Positions 22,126 through 34,870 of a stretch of 64,000 bases of DNA are shown here, one piece after another. Source of the stretch: Casuarina equisetifolia. Taxonomy: Eukaryota > Streptophyta > Magnoliopsida > Fagales > Casuarinaceae. Within the stretch, counting starts at the first letter, position 1. Every line of letters begins with the position of its first letter. The stretch covers positions 29,973,884 to 30,037,883 of the forward strand of contig CM052356.1 in the NCBI GenBank assembly GCA_028551475.1, read 5' to 3'. The notes beneath the pieces are model-generated. The model made no database searches. It saw only the letters and a list, made by a program, of their open reading frames with translations, and was not told the origin of the DNA. The translations under genes and the position numbers were made by a program.

Positions 22126-24250
22126 ACAAATAGAAGTAATAATACAGGCAATACACATAAAATGAAATTTATACGAATCTCATCTAAGACTTACCAAACC
22201 AAATCACAATTATCCCGCGTCAGCCTTATCAGCATGACCAGTCTTACCAACTATTTTCTCCTACTACGTGTAGAGCAAGATAATAATAAGTATATTAGAA
22301 AACAATTAACTAGAGCATATAGGACCTACTACACTGATGTGTCTATTCAAACTTTGGCCAACTTGTCAATTTGGTTATTGGTAACTCCTCCAGTAAATAT
22401 TTAAATATCTTATTCTGTTAATACAGTTAAGCAAAGATCATAAAGTATTACTAAAATATCAAGAAAGTTAAATATGCCATAAGAGAGTAAATGAAAAGAT
22501 GGTCTAACGATTTTACTAAAATATTCTACATTTCATCAAGTTCTTCACCTTCTATTTCTTGAGTCTTCGACCTTTAAAACCTTATCACTATTCTCTAGTT
22601 ATTAATTTACTTTTTCTCACCTAAAGGAAGAGATGACTGATTCTGAAAATAGCAGCCCTACACCGACTACTCTCGCCAATAGACCTAGAATAGAAGGTCC
22701 ATGTCAAGAAGGCTCCCAAATATTTGATTTCATTGACTTTGTGGGTTTTCCATTCTGCAATATGCAAGAAAACATTAATTGAAAGATCATGACAACATAG
22801 GCAGAGACTAGTACGTTATCTCGTTTTCTTCCTATATTATCTCAGCTTGAATGTCACCGGCCTGCGATATGCAAGAAAAGATCTATTAAATGATCGAGAT
22901 TACTTAGGGAGCAGAATAACACGTTATCTGGTTATTCCCCCATATTATGCCGAGTTCAACGGTACAACCTAAATCTGGCGGTCATGTCACTACCCAAGAG
23001 GGCGACGTATCAATGAAATCGTTGAATTGTGTTTATGAGAAAGACTTCCGAGTATGATTCAAAATGTTGAAGATTGCTTGCTAATCGCCCGTTGAAGTCG
23101 AGTACCGGAGCACAGTAACATTTTGTCCCTTGTTTTGGCTACAGTCAGCTACCTCTTTTATTTATTTATTTTTTTTTTGTGGAACCTTCATATCCCAAAT
23201 CTGACCACAGAGGAAGAGAAGACAGTGAAACCAGTTGAACTTCATTACAATAGACGGAAGAAGACTGGAAGAGAATGGTAATGACTTGTTTAGTGTGTGA
23301 TCACAATCCAAGAGGATTAACTCTATTGTTCTGTTTCTATTACTTTTAAACAAATTCACTCACTCATGCACTCAGGTTGTCAAACTTAGGACCAACAAGT
23401 CTCAGTCCACCTCAACTAACCATTAGGCCAAGGTGTCTTTATGGAACTCATGTTTATTTTATTTCTAACTTTGTTTAGATTGAACAGGTTTTCAACTCTT
23501 TATTTATTTATTTATTTTCCTATTCCTTGTCCATCTGCAAATTTAATCAAGACTACGCATAGGATCATAGATAGTTCTATATCTTGACTTTATTCCCTCC
23601 AATAATAATATTATGGGCCCAAGAGTTGCTTTTCTTATTATAAGCTCACACCCAACTCATGTTTCCTTTGTTTTATTTTATCATTATTTTATTTTATTCC
23701 TTTGGCCAATGTGAATTGCACTTATTGGATGCTTGTGTATCATTCTTTGTGAACTGTAATTTCCAATACTGTTCCTCACAACCCTCATTAAGTGAAATTA
23801 TAGATTTGGCAAGTGATATCATAGGAGAGAGTTTTACTTGAAGTTAGTTGATGATCAAATTTTATTCCATAAACCGAGAAAGGTATTTTCTTTTAAAAAT
23901 TCGCTTGTTCACGAGAGGTAAAATTAGTTATATATCAAAGATTCTAGAGAATATTAAAAGTAATTTGGAAGATTCTAAAAACTTTGAAGCATTTTTTGGA
24001 CATGAAGAAGAAGATTGAGATTAAGCAATAACATGACTTGGATCCAAAGTCAATTCAATGAATTCTTGTTAATTGGAGTAATTTGTTATGTTCAAGCCTG
24101 ATATATCTTAATTCTTTAAAATGCTTTGTTGATAACCACTAGGTTTTTACTAAATTAAATGGCCACACTATGATGTCAATTCCATGAAAAGTATAAGGGC
24201 ATACCCTAACATTAGAAGAGTTATGAAAACTACGAAAAAGATCAAGGTTG
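22126..24250. repeat. Segmental duplication unit II
   Basis: Matches unit III (45065-47050) along most of its length: CTTACCAACTATTTTCTCCTACTACG near 22240 and 45200, the small frame at 22633, GGAGAGAGTTT near 23825 and 46712, and AGCAATAACATG near 24023 and 46887. Its right half retains sequence (about 23170-23480) that is deleted in unit III around LINE B. It lacks the LINE-B 3' fragment that units I and III share. An internal imperfect direct repeat of about 100 bp sits at roughly 22755-22855 and 22860-22960. Confidence 0.7.
22633..22782 (+). CDS. Small conserved frame, 49 codons, hypothetical
   Basis: Begins ATGACTGATTCTGAA and ends TGA at 22780-22782. The paralogous block at 45583-45732 has no indel or internal stop over the same 49 codons, though the ATG is ATA there and about 14 residues differ. 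A pyrimidine-rich stretch ending CTAAAG just upstream resembles a splice acceptor, so it may be an exon remnant. Shared core: TTLANR, RIEGP, IFDFIDFV, NMQE. I recognise no family. It may be chance conservation through recent duplication. Confidence 0.3.
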   Translation: MTDSENSSPTPTTLANRPRIEGPCQEGSQIFDFIDFVGFPFCNMQENIN

Positions 24251-25200
24251 AAAGCTTGTAAATCTCACTTGAAATGACATTTTCCTATAAGGATTTTAAT
24301 TTTGAAATAAAAAAGTTTTTCCTTATACAATTTTTCTTACTTTAGCCAACAAAATTGGAATGTCAATTGTTCTATTCTAAAATCATCTTCTATTTTGTTA
24401 TGCCCATATATAATAAATGCAAGCTAAAAAGAAATATCTTAAGAAGCTTTATAACTAAATATTTTTCTTTAGTTATTTAATTATCCATTGCAATTCTTTT
24501 CATCCTCTAATATAATGTCAAATTCCATTCTTAGCAAGAGTAGTCTTCCAAATCATAATTGTCCATGGATATTAAAAAAAAAAAAAAGATGACTTTTGTT
24601 TTCAACTTGTTATTAACAACAGTTACAATCTAAGTTAATTGAAGGAAGTTATTGTACTATTCTCTCTATTGTAAAAAGTTGATCTTGACAAATTAGGCAT
24701 CCAATGAAATTGTGTCTGCAAATGCCACCAATCCAAATTAGATCCTACCAATTTACTTTTTCATTAACTAGTTAAAGGTTTTGATAAATTTCTTTGTACC
24801 AATAGGCAAAGCTATAATGAACCAAGGTAGGTGTGGGCCTTAGTTCAAAAAGACCTTTTCAACTCTATGCCATGAAACCTTTGTTATCAAGTTGCATAAT
24901 TGAAGTTCTTTTATATTTTGTACTGTAAATTCACTTAGTCCATAACAAAGCGTCAGGGAAATTGATGAGGTTCCAAAACATACATCCCAAAAAGACTTTA
25001 TTTTAAAGTTTAAGATTCGGTAACCTTAATCCCCTTCTCTTCTTTGGTGAGCAAGTTGTTTGCTAAATAACTTTATGAGATTGTTGTATATCTATATTGC
25101 CTACACATAGAAAGTTTTTAATTTTTTCTTAATCTTATAAATTGTTTACTTTGGCAATAAGAAGTTATGATTGATTTTGCCAATTGCAATCTTTCTGAAA
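24251..25200 (-). mobile_element. Composite of minus-strand LINE fragments
   Basis: 24255-24400 carries the family C repeat. 24590-25160 parallels 21559-22085 (LINE thumb region). No intact frame. Confidence 0.5.
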
Positions 25201-26985
25201 AACTAAAATGTTTCATTCCCAATCTTATATTCTTCCAAGTATTTTATTGTTATACCTTTATTTGCTTTCATATATATGTTGTCACTGTTTCAATATGCTG
25301 TATGTTGAACCAACATGTTTCATTTAGACATTCTTTGACCTCTAGTGATGTGTTGCAATGGCTAAAGAATATATATCCTTCATCAAGAATTAGACTTGAG
25401 AATTGGTTCCCCTACCCTCACAAACAGTTTTGATTTACTATAAATGGGTCTATAATGTCAAGTTCTAGTTAGATGACTATTTTGAATGGTAAAAAGTCCA
25501 TATCATTGCCAAAGGATTCCACTAATGCCTTTGCATCAATAAAAGTGAAACATTTAGTCATATAACAGACCAATCATTATTAGGACAGTTATTGCTTTTG
25601 CTTACTTCCAAGTATGGACTCTCTAATAGTTAAGCATCCATAATACTTCTCTCCATATACAATTCTAAGAAGAAATATACAAGGCATAATCTCCAAACTT
25701 TATTGGCCTTAGGCATTCCTTGTATATAGAGGTCCCCTTAGCCACTCTCTTTATGGCTTTGAATTGGCCTAGGAGATTAACACTAGCAATATAGCTTTTT
25801 TCTTTTAAGCATAGGGTTTCTCATGTCTCATGTTCTCTTATCACTTTTTATCTAACATATAGAGTAGTACAACACCTTTATCCTTTTCAAGGTGTCTTTT
25901 TCTTCTTTTCTTTTATTTTTTTTCCTTTTAATGGAAAAGTAAATTTGCATTAATAAAAATTATTATACATTGAGTTAGAGAGCTTAAATATGTAGTAATA
26001 AAAATTATTGTACATGCAGTAGAAATATAAATCAAAAATCTTAATTCTTTTTGTGTGTATTTAGGTTTCTTAGTGTCCTAATTGGGTAAGAGGAGGGTTG
26101 TTTGGTCATCAAAGGAATTGTTACTGCCCTTTCTAGATAAGATGATTCCTTTGTCCATGTTTTTCCAAAGCTTTGAGCTTTGGCAAAGGAATTTCTCTTA
26201 AAACGGCATTTCAAAAAATAACATTAGCCGCTTCAGTTATATATATAAGCCTAGTACACCTAACATTACATAGTCATAGAAGGCAACCTATACTTGTAAT
26301 ATAGTGAATAAATAGATTCAGAAAGTGCATAAATATGATACCCATCAAATGATAATTACACCAAACACGCTCAATACAAAGATCATCAATTAACACATTC
26401 ATAGGTTCTTCCCTCAAAATTCTTCCCTTCCAAAACTCATTGGCTATGTTGCTTCAGCATTTAGTCTGTCTATGTTTAATTACTGTAATCAGTTGTGAAA
26501 TAGCTATGAAGGTTTTTAAAGACTTGATGGAATTATTGCTATAGGTATGAAGTGGTAAAAACATTCACTGTTAGATTGGAACTACTCACGTTCTTTACAT
26601 GGCTTAATGATCCACTTGCTTGATATTTTGATTTTTTACATAGATTCTAGTGCAAAAGTAAGTTTTTAAAAAATAATGTCTATCATAATAAGTCTCTATC
26701 ATTCCTATTAAGTTACTTGATCAAGTGAATGTTCATGTGTTTAATGATAAATGAAGATTGGGTTGAATTGTCAAACTTTGATTACAACATAAGTTAGAGA
26801 AATTTAGATTGACTAATTGAATTTTGAAGAGTCACTAATTACTTGTTGAGGAAGTCACCATTTTCCATTTGTAATTGATCAATGCTCTTAAGCCTTTTTT
26901 TAAATTGGTGTAGGATTTATCTTAACATAACTGAAACATTGTGAATCAATGTATGAACGTACTTCACAAATATTTAATAAACTTG
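25201..26985. other. AT-rich region with LINE scraps and a duplicated block
   Basis: 25914-26010 looks like a minus-strand LINE 3' end (T-rich run, then TTTGCATTAATAAAAATT). About 26010-26230 parallels 47765-47850 plus 48530-48690 (GGAATTGTTACTGCCC..., GGAATTTCTCTT). 26640-26985 parallels 28990-29240. The 88-codon frame at 25167-25433 matches nothing I know. No gene is supported. Confidence 0.5.
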
Positions 26986-27160
26986 ATTGTTTTTTTATAA
27001 GAATATAAATTTGAATTAATAAAAGGCAGTGTATAAAAGATAGAAGTTGGATGCTTTCAGATCTCACTTAACAAAATATTTTCCTATAAAAATTTTCTAT
27101 TTTATAACAAAAGAGTTTTTCTTTGTATAATTTTTCTTACTTTATCCAACATGATTGGAA
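26986..27160 (-). mobile_element. Short LINE family C insertion
   Basis: T-rich start and family C sequence interrupt a block otherwise shared with 29105-29300. It is flanked by TTTAATAAACTTGA (about 26972-26985) and ATTAATAAACTTGA (about 27162-27175), a likely target duplication. Confidence 0.6.
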
Positions 27161-27254
27161 TATTAATAAACTTGACTTTAGTTGCTTAAATCTTCATTTT
27201 CATGTTATAAATAAAGTATTTTAATATTTCTTCTTCCTTCATGCATAAAGTTCT

Positions 27255-28125
27255 TTTACAGGATACCACCGAAAAAGCTGTGTTAAATCGCTCCGATTGT
27301 AATGACTTAACCTACGTCCTCGTCAATTGGACGGTACCTATGCGACATTCATGCACCGGTGATGGGTTAACTTTCTTATCACTTGATTTTTGACTAGGGA
27401 AAGTTTCCGATGGTTCATCATGAGAAACAGAAGAGCACTGGAAGACTTCACCGATAATAAGTCGTTGCTTTCTCTCTCAGAACCCATTTCTCCTTGCTTT
27501 TCGCTGAGGCTTGGAACTTCTCTTTACCTTTCTCTAACTAGTTTGATGCGTTGATACCTCAGGAACGCTGATGTGGCAGAAGGGTAACTGAGATCAATGC
27601 TGAGGTAGCAGTTTCTTGGCTCCGTGTTGGTCGGGGTAGCTTCTTTCGGTAGCAGAGGTAGTGCAGAGCATGCTCTGTTTCAGTCGGCACCGGCATAGTG
27701 GCCATCTTAGCTTCTTTCTTGCCTTTTTTCTTTTCCTTTTTCAAATCCTACCGGGAGATCCTAACGTTTGATGACCTGACCGGTTTCCCTTGATAGCGCG
27801 ATTTCAGACTTGACGATGGCCAAGTGTTCGGGAGGGAGAGGCAACTTTTGGTGGCTGACTTGTTATGAACATGGGGCAATTTGTAGCTCTGGTTAAGACA
27901 CAGTTTGTCGTCGGAAATGACGAAATTTACGAATAGTTGTTGGAACGGAGTGCAGGTTTGCGACAGGATTCTTCCAAAAACGGAATGCTGGATGATGATT
28001 AAATGAGGCTGAGTGAAAGGGAGTAGGAGATGGAGCGTCGACAGTAGGAGGGTCAGAGTCTTCACTTAGGGCTGACGTGGCCCTAAGTTAAAAGCCGTCT
28101 GCCACGTGGCACTGACATGGAAAAA
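27255..28125. other. GC-richer block of unknown nature
   Basis: GC content rises clearly above both flanks. It holds a 105-codon minus-strand frame (28065-27748) with a hydrophobic Leu-rich N-terminus, and CACGTGGC and GACGTGGC motifs at its right edge (28074-28110). I see no domain, no matching terminal repeats and no splice structure that would prove a gene. It lies in the middle of the block that 26850-27300 and 29105-29400 share, so it could be an insertion (transposon or captured sequence) or the first exon of an unrecognised minus-strand gene. Confidence 0.35.
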
Positions 28126-29416
28126 TTTTCCTTCAATATAGAGTTCACCTAGTATTTAATTGATAATATACAGGCATTTTCATATAATCATGTATGTGTT
28201 TCACTTGCTATCAATTTATTTGATAAACATTTTGATAGCTTGTTGATATTTAGAGATTACTTTGTTTAGCTCTTCAAGTTGGTAATATATATGAGATATT
28301 GTACTTGAATTTTAATCTTCTTTAATATCTCCTAACGTTGATGTTTAGTTGATAATAAATGCTTAAATCTAAACATTATAGCAAAACATTGTGTTCAAGT
28401 GATTGAACTTGTGAAACCCTCATTGCTAACATTCGGAGATTTAACATGGGATAGTCTTAGTAACAATGTTGGAGATTTAGTCATTTGATATCCAAAATGA
28501 TAATGTTGAAGGTTTTTTATTCCAAGTTGATTGCAAAGATAACATGTACAACACATAAAATTATGAAAAAGATAAAACTTGGAATAACCACTAGTATTTT
28601 TTTTTATACTGCATATTTTTCATACAAATACTCTTTTATTTTTCATGTTTTAATTTAGAAGGCATTCTAGAGAGACTTATAGATACTAAAGGAAAAGATC
28701 TAAAATTAAATTACATATCATATAATTTACATCTTTCTTATAGTAAAGAATTTTTCACATTTATTTGATAGGTATTCCCAACATTAAGTTTATTTTGTTT
28801 TGTATATTACAAAACCCTATCTTCTTTTAGGTTTAACTTGCACTTTTGGAGTTTAGTATGCAGCTTTTTGCTTATGCATTCAAGAACCATGCAAGTAGAA
28901 CTTAAGTTCGATATTTTCTGAGAGCCCATATAGGAAAAATGCTTTTGTAAGCTGAATAGTTTAAGATGCAATTTTGGAAATATACTCAAGAGATTTCCTA
29001 TTCAATAGTCATCAAGTGTCAAACTTTGACTAAATTATACCTTGGAGAAATTTAAATTAATTAATTGGATTTTGAAAAGACATGCATTACCTGTTGAGGG
29101 AAGTCACCATTTTCCATTTATGAATTGATCAACATTCTTACACCTTTATGAATTGGTGCAGGATCTATCTCAGCCTAAAGTTAAAGAAACATTTTGAATT
29201 AGTATATGGATATATGTATATTTCTCAAATAGTTAATGAACTTGACTTTAGTTGTTCAAATACTCAATTTCATGTCATATGCATGTAGATTTTTTTTTAG
29301 TAATATTTCTTCTTTCTATAATACATAAAATTCTTTGACCTTATTAAGAGGCAAAGTTGTGTTATAATGCTATGTAAGTACTTATAATATAACAAAAAAA
29401 ATATGGATTAACCTAC
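28126..29416. other. AT-rich spacer 3' of the cyclase pseudogene
   Basis: No gene recognised. 28990-29400 is a divergent copy of 26690-27300. The final OSC exon expected here was not found. Confidence 0.5.
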
Positions 29417-30170
29417 CCAGCATCAATGAGAGATAACACTGCCTATGCGGTTTGGACCAAATTTACATAGTCACCTTCTATAATTGTCCACACTTGTTCC
29501 ACCAAGAAACTAATTTGAGATTTTTCCTTCAACTGGCCCTACTTCTTTTGTCAATGTGGTTGGGCAGTATACATTATAATTAAAATGAAATGTCTATACC
29601 TTATTTTGACTTGATAGGTAACTTTCTCCCCACCCACCATTAGGTAGCTGCTTTAATAGTAAAAATTGACAAGCTTTGCATAATGTAGGACAATTAGTGT
29701 AGTTTCTTCCACAGGCCACCAGTTCCCTTATGGCAAACCTTGTTCCATAGGTGTAGCGAATTCCCTAGTTGCCATACCTAAACATCAAGCATAAAATAAA
29801 TAAATAAACAATTTTGATTGTAATTATGCCCATAGAAAGCTATGTTTGGTTTGTATGTCGAAAAGACATTTATGAGAAAAATATGCAGCCATGTGCAAAG
29901 TAGCTTTCTGGAAAAAGACATGTTACAATGATCCATCAGGTTCTTTCATGTCTTCAATGAATTGAATTCCCTTAAAAATGATGTTGTTAATCTTTGTCCT
30001 TCGATACCTGGGATGGAATTTCCTAAAGAGTACCAAAGCTTCAACAACCGATGAAATGCACTCCACATGCCTATAAGGTGACAGAGTCTTTGCATTAGGA
30101 GGTAGGAAAGATTGGTAGCCCTACTTGCTGCGAAGAAGTTATCTTCCTCTAGCTCAACAATTGTGTCTTC

Positions 30171-30426
30171 TAAACGTAACTGTAGACATTTTCAAAATAA
30201 GACTGTTGAAATACTAATTTTATTGGCTAGAATCAGGAAAGTAGTACATGGAAGGGCGTCCCTATTTAGGAACATCAAACTCTTTCAAATGAATGTTTCA
30301 TTGTGTCATAGTTGGAGAATTCCACATTTAATTTTCTCTTAGCTAAATTGTAATGTTGGGGTATGCCCTTAAGCTTTTATACTCTCTTATTCTTAGATGA
30401 ATCAACTCACATATTCATTAAAAAAA
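30171..30426 (+). mobile_element. LINE A 3' fragment inside an OSC exon
   Basis: A 256-bp 5'-truncated copy ending in the LINE-A tail and poly(A). It is flanked by the 12-bp duplication AATTGTGTCTTC at 30159-30170 and 30427-30438. It splits the exon encoding FEDTI, and the OSC sequence resumes exactly at the duplicated bases. Confidence 0.9.
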
Positions 30427-31195
30427 AATTGTGTCTTCAAAGGACTCTGTGGGATTGAGCTTCTGTGAAAATAGTATGACATAATTGTTAATAGATAATG
30501 GTGAAAATGACAATATGTTGTTAGACTCATGATCAAACTCACAAAGGTATGAGTTGCTGAGACTTACCTTCATCCAACAATGAGCTGTTATAGGCTCCCA
30601 TGTTGTGAAACCACTGTTGCTACTCTTTAGTGGCAATTGAAAGAATGTCAACTATTAATATGAAGCATTGGGTGATGTTTAATGGAAAATAATTATAGAG
30701 GTGAAGAGGATATCAATTAGAATTGCCTGGAAAGGTCTAATACACATACTTTATTGGACCCTTGAAAACAAAACCAAGTTACTTAACTAGAAAATAGATT
30801 TTGCCTAATTAATAGAATTTGCAATGTTGAATTCTTACTTGTAGAGAAAGAATGACATTCATAGCATCATAACATATCTCTGTCTCCATTTTTTTCCCCA
30901 ACAAGGTCCTAAGACATTTGTGAGAACAAGATTATGGCCTACAAATGAGAAGGTTTTGCCAAATTTTAAATTATGCTATGAAACAAACCTTGAAATATGT
31001 AATTTTGATTGCATATTTTGATAGAGGTTAAGGCATTACTTTTAGCCGTTCAGCAGTGCAATTAGAGACTTGCCACCCATGGTCCCATATCAAGAATGTC
31101 CATGCTCCTTTACTTATATGACGATACATAGATTTAAAATCTCCATAAGGGTTTTCTTAAACCTAGAATTCAATGCCATTGAATTAAAGCAGTAT

Positions 31196-31450
31196 CTTTT
31201 TGGTAAAAAGTTAAGTATTATATATCATTAAAAAAAATACAAATTGTCTACTTACTATATCATCATTTAGGCTCAAAAACTACATTTGAAAATTTTTAAA
31301 ATTTTTACAAAACTTTATTACAATTTATAGGCTTCTCTCTCATAATTAATAAAATCTTATCTCTTACATCCTTCTTAATTTTAATAATAATAATCAAGCT
31401 ATTTAGAATTTTATTATTGAATAAATGCAAGGAATGTATGATATATATTT
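31196..31450 (-). mobile_element. LINE B 3' fragment in an OSC intron
   Basis: Starts with a T run and GGTAAAAAGTTAAGTATTATA, then matches 15790-16030 of the full-length LINE B (TTATTACAATTT, ACATCCTTCTT). It lies between OSC exons ending at 31455 and starting at 31162. Confidence 0.75.
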
Positions 31451-32815
31451 TAACCTGTGAAGCTTTAACAAATTCATGTGCTTTACGGAGTGTTGGGCCA
31501 TACTCTTCAGCTAGATTGCAAGCAAGAATTACTTGAACTACCAAACCTATATCCCACATCTGACTTCCAACACTTTATACAAAACAAATCAAGCATCGTT
31601 TAACACATTTTAAAAAGAAAGGATTCATTATAAATGAATTCCAACTTTTCAATAAAAGATTTTAATGGGAAATGCTTATAGTATACGGGAGTGCATTAAC
31701 ATGCACATATATTATGGAATATCGTAATTTCAGTTTGCTCTTGTTCCACAAAAGACCAATAATTGGAAAAGGCAAGGTGCATTGGTATAACCTGTATTTT
31801 TAAGCCATCTTTAGCAACCCAATATTGGTCTAGCATGCTAGCTAGATGCAGCTTGTATGCCTCTCCATTTGGATCTTCAACCCAACAAGCAATCAAACAT
31901 AAAACCTATAATGCAAGCAGCTCTTTAGATTGTTTTCATGAGTAATAAATCACATATGACTATTTCTTTTCTATCTTAGCAATAATAACATTATGCTATT
32001 ATCAACATTTTCTACACATCCAACGCAAAGGTATCTGGAGTTCTCATCCTCAAAATGCACATGACCAATTGCAACTTTTAGAGCCTTCTCTTGTAACATT
32101 GTCAAAGGCTAATGCGTCAATAGGTTCTCTCCAACGTGGTAAAGAAATCCCCATAGCATATCTTGTATAAAGAGATGTGGATAGTATAGATCCTTCTGAA
32201 ATAGCAACTTGGGTAAGCTTTGTCTACCCATTAATTTCATCAACAATCTTAATAATTATTTATGATAATAAAAAGATGATGGTGATATTAATACTATGTT
32301 GGATAAACATATTTTGCCAACACTTGAAGATTGTTAATGACAAGGATGTGACATTTAGTTTTCTAATAAAATTTAACCTAAAAGGATAAAGATTTATCTA
32401 ACCTTTGCAACTCTATTCCAGGTTTTGTTCCAATTAATTTAATAGTAAGGCTCATTATATAACTCTTGTCTTAGCAATTAAACGAGTCTGATGATTTCAC
32501 CTACAAATCTCTTCCTATACAAGTAAGACATTGGCATGTAAACTAACCAACAGTAACATAACATTTTACCTACATTTAATATAATCAATTCTTTAGGTAT
32601 CACACATTGTGCTTTCCACAAAAACCTACTAACATAAGTGCAAGTGTTGTTTCTAGAAAAACATAAATGAGTGGAAAACCTAGATGGATGTGAAGGATTT
32701 TTGGAAGAAGCCACAACTCTAGGGGCATAGGATTACATCCCAACCATTCATAGACACCTAGTACCTAGATATGAGATATGATGTTTTTAAGTTTCCACCT
32801 AACAAATAAAGCAAT

Positions 32816-33569
32816 TAGGATGGATGATCTTAGAAAAATGATGAGGAAGAAATGTTTTAGAAGTGAGATGAAATGACTACTACCTTAAAGTTAGAGAAGT
32901 ATCTCATAGGTTAAGAATGAGCTTTTACAACTAATCATTAGTTCATATTACAATAACACCAAAAGTTACTTGAAGTTCAAAAAGAGGCAAAAAAAAAATT
33001 GAGTGGGCAAAATTAGTTTAGAAATGAGAGATAACTAAGCACAACTTTATCTATTGCATCATTATGAGAGATAGACTAGTCAAAGCAAATTGAATAGTTG
33101 TATGAAAAAAATTTAGTAGATCAATAATACAATTTATGTCAAGAACAACAAGAATTAAAGGAATATTTATTCTTTGATTGCAAGTTAACTAAATGCATAT
33201 GGAGAGCAATGTTAACTATGAACGGATTGTCTTAATGAATTGAATAATGGAGACAAAAAGTAAGTTGGATAACGAAAACTTTAAAAAATGAAACTTTTAT
33301 AGCAATTAAGCTAAATATATTCTTTAAAGCTATTCAATGGTTAAAACTTAAAGAGTACAACAATTGTTGTCAAAATTAACAAAGATGTGAAAGATCTCTT
33401 CAATCATGGGCCTAAGACTTTTAAATTATAATAAGTATTTGCAAGGGTTTTGAAATTTTACAAATACCATTTTTAAGCTTAAGTTATAGATGATTAATTA
33501 AACTACTTTTGTGCTACAATATTTGTAATATATATTAGTACATGACATTTAACCCAAAAAAAAAAAAAA
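32816..33569 (+). mobile_element. LINE B 3' fragment in an OSC intron
   Basis: Plus-strand copy matching 14355-15088, ending in CATTTAACCC and A13. AAAGCAAT at 32808-32815 and after the poly(A) is a possible target duplication. It sits in the intron between the exons at 34019-33822 and 32764-32680. Confidence 0.75.
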
Positions 33570-34059
33570 GCAATGGAGGTGTAAAGAATCAAAGCACATT
33601 GTGCCTATTTGATACTTATATTTGGACATGAGATATTTGTTGTTTCAATAACCTTTTTCTTTCCACATATGAAGTGTGCAATACCATAAAATGTTTGCAC
33701 CAAGTATGACTATGATTTTAATTTTAAATTATATTTTTTTGTGTATGAACCTATGCTTGTAATTTGAAGTGTTATCTAGAAAAAAAAAATAACATTGGAT
33801 AATGGTTTATGTTGGCTATACCAAGACCCAAAACTTCCCCCATGAAGGAATGGCTACTAAACAACCATGGTCAAGGATCCATTTCCGGCCTCTTGCCATA
33901 GCCCTATCTTCACCACCTTCAGGTCCCTCTCCAAGTATTCTCAAGGAAATATTGCTAAATGCTAAGCCAAACATTGTGTTGTGACCCATTATATGGAAAC
34001 CCAACCTTCCATCTTTGTTCTATCCAACAAGCACATAGATAAACAAATGTATAATACTC

Positions 34060-34870
34060 TAAAATTAGTAGAATTTTTTACTTTTTTAAGCCCTCCCATA
34101 CACAAACATGTGTTTAGCAAAAGGGGAAAAAGAAGGAGAAGGAAAAATAATAACACCTAATGATTATACAAGTATCTAATAATTTCCTTTTGATGTGTTG
34201 GTGAAAATACAGCATTGAGATCTCCAGTGACGTATAATGCCATTACCTGAATGTCATACTCAAATAAAAGTAGATTTGATAAAGAAGTCACTAGGTTGAT
34301 TTATTTAGTCATTCCATTATAGCTAAACATGTCTATCGATACATAAATCTACAGTGAAAGTGCGTTGTGCATATGTGCTTGAACTTGTTTTGAAAAAAGC
34401 TACCAAAAAAAAAGTCATTGACCACATTTTCCTTCTATTGGATTTTTGTTGGCATGTAATATTAATCTTGTTTTAGAGGTAATTTAAAAAAAATTTAACC
34501 ATGGAAATGGTCCATATTGAATGTATAAATATCTTTGTGAAAAAAATATAATATTTTTATGCAAACATTGTTTGCTAGGCCCTCAGAGGTGCAAATACAT
34601 GTCAAAAAATTAGAACATAGTAAAAATAAAATGAAAGAAAAAGAAAGATAACTGATGATTATATAAGTATCAAATAATTTTCTTTTCATGTGTTGAGAAA
34701 ATAGCATTGAGACTTCTAGCGAGGTATAATGCCATTGCCCATTTGTGTGCAAATATGTTAGCACTTATCAAAGGAATCTATAAATGAGTGATGTTCCTTA
34801 TTAAATAAGTACAAATCTTAGTCAAGAAGTGCAGTATTTTGTGCATACATCATTATATATTGGTGAAGAT
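34060..34870. repeat. Tandem duplication of an OSC exon with flanking intron
   Basis: About 34080-34350 and 34600-34860 are direct repeats at roughly 500 bp spacing. Both contain the same minus-strand exon: one reads MALYVTGDLNAVFSPTHQK, the other MALYLARSLNAIFSTHEKK. Confidence 0.75.

Noticed and set aside
25167..25433. 88-codon frame with hydrophobic Cys-rich segment
   Set aside because: Adjoins a degenerate LINE piece and matches no known family.
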